The notes below the pieces were generated by a model, which was not told the origin of the DNA, made no database searches, and saw nothing but the letters and a program-made list of their open reading frames with translations. A stretch of 64,000 nt of DNA from Jannaschia seohaensis (GTDB lineage Bacteria; Pseudomonadota; Alphaproteobacteria; Rhodobacterales; Rhodobacteraceae), in contig NZ_UETC01000002.1 of assembly GCF_900116765.1 (NCBI RefSeq), positions 62,001 to 126,000 of the forward strand, read 5' to 3'. Of the stretch, positions 61,739 through 64,000 are shown piece by piece. Position 1 is the stretch's first letter; every line of letters starts with the position of its first letter. The position numbers and the translations under genes are program-made.

Positions 61739-62062
61739 GATGAGCGAAATAATGCGCATCGCATCAAATCGGAAGCCTTCGACACGGCTCGGCTGCGCAT
61801 ATGCCCTATTTTCCGCAAGCGACGGGCGTATATGGGGGCCAGTTCAACTCTCCAGAGTCGCCTCATGGCCCAGCCTAGCCCATCCGCCCCCGCCCGACCC
61901 ACGCCGATCGTTCCCAAGGATGCGCCCCCCTCGGAGCAAAGCGCATTCGCGCGCCCAGCCCCCGCAGCCTGCGGCCGCGTCTACGAGTAGGAGTAAACCT
62001 CCAGGCGAGCGCGGCTTCGGCGGCATGCGGCGCGTGCGCCCATTGCCGCCAGGCGCAGGGTC
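61739..62062. other. 324-bp gap without a supported gene
   Basis: It holds the upstream region of rlmE and the 3' side of the VPLPA-CTERM gene. A 41-codon frame (61865-61990) of low complexity (Pro/Ala-rich) has no ribosome site or homology and is not called. No clear terminator was seen. Confidence 0.4.
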
Positions 62063-62624
62063 TCAGGTCGACCGGCGCGCCGCGCGAAGGGCCGCGAACG
62101 CGCCCAGCCCGGCAAGCAGCAAGGGCAACCCGGCCGGCAACGGAACCGCCGAGAGGTCGGCCGCCGCCGGGGTGATGGCATCGGCGGCCTCCTCAAAGCC
62201 GCTCGAGGATGGCGTGCAGTCGTCACAGGTCAATACGTCGATGCTTTCCGTCAGGAAACCTGCCCCCCGCCCCGGGGATCGAGACGAGGATATCGAAGTC
62301 GAACGGGGCCGTGAATGGCGCGCCGGGAATGTCGCTGATCGCGAAGACGCCTGCCGCCAAGCCGCCGACAAAGTTCGGCACGAGCATCCCTCCGACCGAG
62401 CTAGAAAGAAGCGACGCGCCGGAGAAATCTAATGTGTTCAGCGTGTTGCCCCAATCGAAGACGAGCTCGTTGAAGGAACTATTGACCGACGATATCGACG
62501 CCGCGATGCGAAGCAGGTCGTCGGCATCGTCGAATTGCGCTTCGATAGCGGAGAATGTCAGCGCAGACGCGGTCGAGGCAGACATGAGCCCCGCGACAGC
62601 CACAAGCGAGAGCCGCTTCATCAT
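62063..62624 (-). pseudogene. VPLPA-CTERM sorting-domain protein, frameshifted
   Basis: The first frame starts MMKRLSLVAVAGLMSASTASALTFSAIEAQFDD, a signal peptide and secreted domain. After FDILVSIPG the frame changes within a C/G-rich run (six C at 62263-62268, plus strand) to AGFLTESIDVLTCDDC...ADLSAVPLPAGLPLLLAGLGAFAALRAARRST, a classic VPLPA-CTERM tail. The restored protein is about 186 residues. This may be a real phase change or a sequencing error in a homopolymer. The sorting enzyme (exosortase) is not in the window. Confidence 0.8.
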
Positions 62625-62735
62625 CGGACGTCGTTTCCTTATTCATAAACGGCAACGCATCTCGGTCCCGGTGTTCCCAGGGCGAGCAAGCCAGTGGAGC
62701 GAACACTGCCCTTCGCCCCATAATGTGATCAACCC

Positions 62736-63884
62736 TCAGAGCGGCCCGTCGTCCAGAACCCCATCCGCCGACATCTGCGCATAGAGCAACCCCTCGCGCA
62801 GGCCCCGATCCGCCACCGACAGCCGATCGGTCGGCCAGACGCGCAGCAGCGCCTGGAGGATCGCCGCCCCCGACATGATGAGCGCGTGGCGCCCACGCCC
62901 GATCCTCGGATCGTTCCGCCGCCCCTCGGGCCCCATGCTCAGATAGCTGCGGATCACGCGGTCGATCTGCTCGGTCGTCATGCGCAGCCCGTCGACCTTA
63001 TTGCGGTCGTAGCGGCGCAGGTTGAGATGGGTCGCCGCGACCGTCGTGACGGTGCCCGAAGTGCCCACGATCTGAAACCCCGGATCACTGTCGCCCGCCG
63101 CGTCCGCATAGGGTGAGAACTCGGCCAGGCATTCCTCGAAATGCCACGACATCAACGCAAAGCGCGCGGCATCGTCGGTCACGTCGCGGAACTGGTCCTT
63201 GAGCGTCGCCACGCCCAGCGGGATCGAGATCCAGTCGACCACCTTGGCGCCGGGGAAGGGGTCGTTCTCTCCGGCCTGGAAACCGGTATGCAGCCGCATG
63301 ATGGCCCGCGCCCGGTCGTGGCTGGGCACCCGGGTCAGGTCGATCCAGACCAGCTCGGTCGAGCCGCCGCCGATATCCACCACCAGGAGCTGCTCAGTCT
63401 TGCGCGAGACCAGCGGCGCGCAGGAGACGACGGCGAGGCGCGCCTCCTCCTCCGGCTTGATGATCTCCAGCGGAAGGCCGGTCTCCCGCTCGACCAGACG
63501 GATGAACTCTTCGGCGTTGGTGGCGCGGCGGCAGGCTTCGGTCGCGACGAGGCGCATGCGCTTGACGTCATGCGTCTCCAGCTTGCGCCGACAGATCTTG
63601 AGCGCGCCGATGGTGCGCGCCATCGAGGCGCGGCTGAGCCGGCCGGACTGCTCCAACCCGTTGCCCAGTTGCACCGACTTGGAAAAGCTGTCGACCACGT
63701 GCAGTTGCGCGCCTTTGGGCTGCGCGATCAGCATGCGACAGGAATTCGTGCCCAGATCGAGCGCGGCATAGAGCTCAGCCGGATCCGGGCGGTCATGGGT
63801 CGGCGAAATCGGGGCCGGACCCCGTAGATCGTGCCGTGGCGCGCGCGGGGCCCGGCTGATTTTCGCCGGGTCTTCCGGTGGCAT
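62736..63884 (-). CDS. Ppx/GppA phosphatase family protein
   Basis: A 382-residue exopolyphosphatase/pppGpp phosphatase-like protein of the ASKHA fold: ALDLGTNSCRMLIAQP, VVATEACRRATN-like LVATEACRRA, VVDIGGGSTELVWID, VGTSGTVTTVAATHL. A proline-rich N-terminal 35 residues precede the domain. It lies upstream of the VPLPA-CTERM gene and rlmE on the same strand; in Rhodobacterales ppx and rlmE are commonly adjacent. The substrate (polyP or pppGpp) is not decided by sequence. Confidence 0.92.
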   Translation of the reverse strand: MPPEDPAKISRAPRAPRHDLRGPAPISPTHDRPDPAELYAALDLGTNSCRMLIAQPKGAQLHVVDSFSKSVQLGNGLEQSGRLSRASMARTIGALKICRRKLETHDVKRMRLVATEACRRATNAEEFIRLVERETGLPLEIIKPEEEARLAVVSCAPLVSRKTEQLLVVDIGGGSTELVWIDLTRVPSHDRARAIMRLHTGFQAGENDPFPGAKVVDWISIPLGVATLKDQFRDVTDDAARFALMSWHFEECLAEFSPYADAAGDSDPGFQIVGTSGTVTTVAATHLNLRRYDRNKVDGLRMTTEQIDRVIRSYLSMGPEGRRNDPRIGRGRHALIMSGAAILQALLRVWPTDRLSVADRGLREGLLYAQMSADGVLDDGPL

Positions 63885-64000
63885 CAGGGCCTCCGATCGT
63901 TTCGTTTTGTCTTATGTTATCCCGCGCGTCGGCCGCGCGGCAAGAAACTTCATCATGGACATGAAGAATTCGACGGCCCGCGCCCCTTCCGCCCCCTGCC

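Noticed and set aside
61865-61990. 41-codon Pro/Ala-rich plus-strand ORF
   Set aside because: No ribosome site, homology or context support.
63956-64000. Start of a plus-strand gene at the right edge (MDMKNSTARAP...)
   Set aside because: Only 15 codons are visible and no ribosome site precedes it.

Overview
The window looks like the chromosome of a marine-type alphaproteobacterium of the order Rhodobacterales (Roseobacter group). The evidence is the high GC content with strong GC3 bias, a TauR/Tpa/Xsc taurine pathway, the ornithine-lipid pair olsB-olsA, a ChpT phosphotransferase, a type-2 heme A synthase, class II DAHP synthase and fused indolepyruvate oxidoreductase. I found no rRNA, tRNA, prophage, insertion sequence or CRISPR array.

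Region 1 (1-12.0 kb) is a taurine dissimilation island. It holds tauA (cut by the left edge), tpa, a small membrane protein, tauR, xsc, pta and soeABC. Together these convert taurine to sulfoacetaldehyde, then to acetyl-phosphate plus sulfite. Acetyl-phosphate becomes acetyl-CoA and sulfite is oxidised to sulfate. Three pairs of CTGGMC-type decamers, each pair with the same 23-bp period, sit before tauA/tpa and before xsc and are probable TauR sites.

Region 2 (12.0-42.1 kb) is core genome: an M32 carboxypeptidase, ctaA, trmJ, a thiE-like gene, olsA-olsB, DUF3553/chpT, gamma-carbonic anhydrase-gmk-yicC, a PAS protein, DAHP synthase, a GlxA-type regulator, glnE, ybaK, and a long suf operon (iscS-sufB-ybjQ-orf-sufC-sufD-yip1-sufS). 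It continues with indolepyruvate ferredoxin oxidoreductase, LysR, a probable MmgR/suhB-type small RNA, sufE, a lipoprotein and a MetE-like protein.

Region 3 (42.2-52.4 kb) is accessory. A LacI-family regulator lies inside a split minus-strand cluster containing an HpsN/HisD-like dehydrogenase, an SDR, two SnoaL-like proteins and a bicupin. Two nearly identical 16-bp LacI-type operators mark the two promoters, so the two blocks appear to be one regulon of unknown substrate. An opposing exoD gene lies between the blocks. Two alpha/beta hydrolases follow.

Region 4 (52.4-61.0 kb) begins with an ArsR-SRPBCC operon having two palindromic operators and probably a leaderless mRNA. It then becomes a decaying TetR-controlled catabolic cluster. 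Six or seven genes are broken by in-frame stops (MAPEG, acyl-CoA dehydrogenase, DUF993), frameshifts (binding protein, SDR), a deletion joining two truncated genes head to head, an SDR-DUF993 fusion and a 19-bp tandem duplication (HbpS/GlcG-like). The TetR regulator and its three 22-bp operators, an aldo/keto reductase and a sugar-phosphate isomerase-like gene remain intact.

Region 5 (61.0-64.0 kb) returns to core genes, rlmE and ppx/gppA, with a frameshifted VPLPA-CTERM secreted protein between them. A four-copy intergenic repeat family (conserved 18-nt head plus variable hairpin) is scattered across the window.
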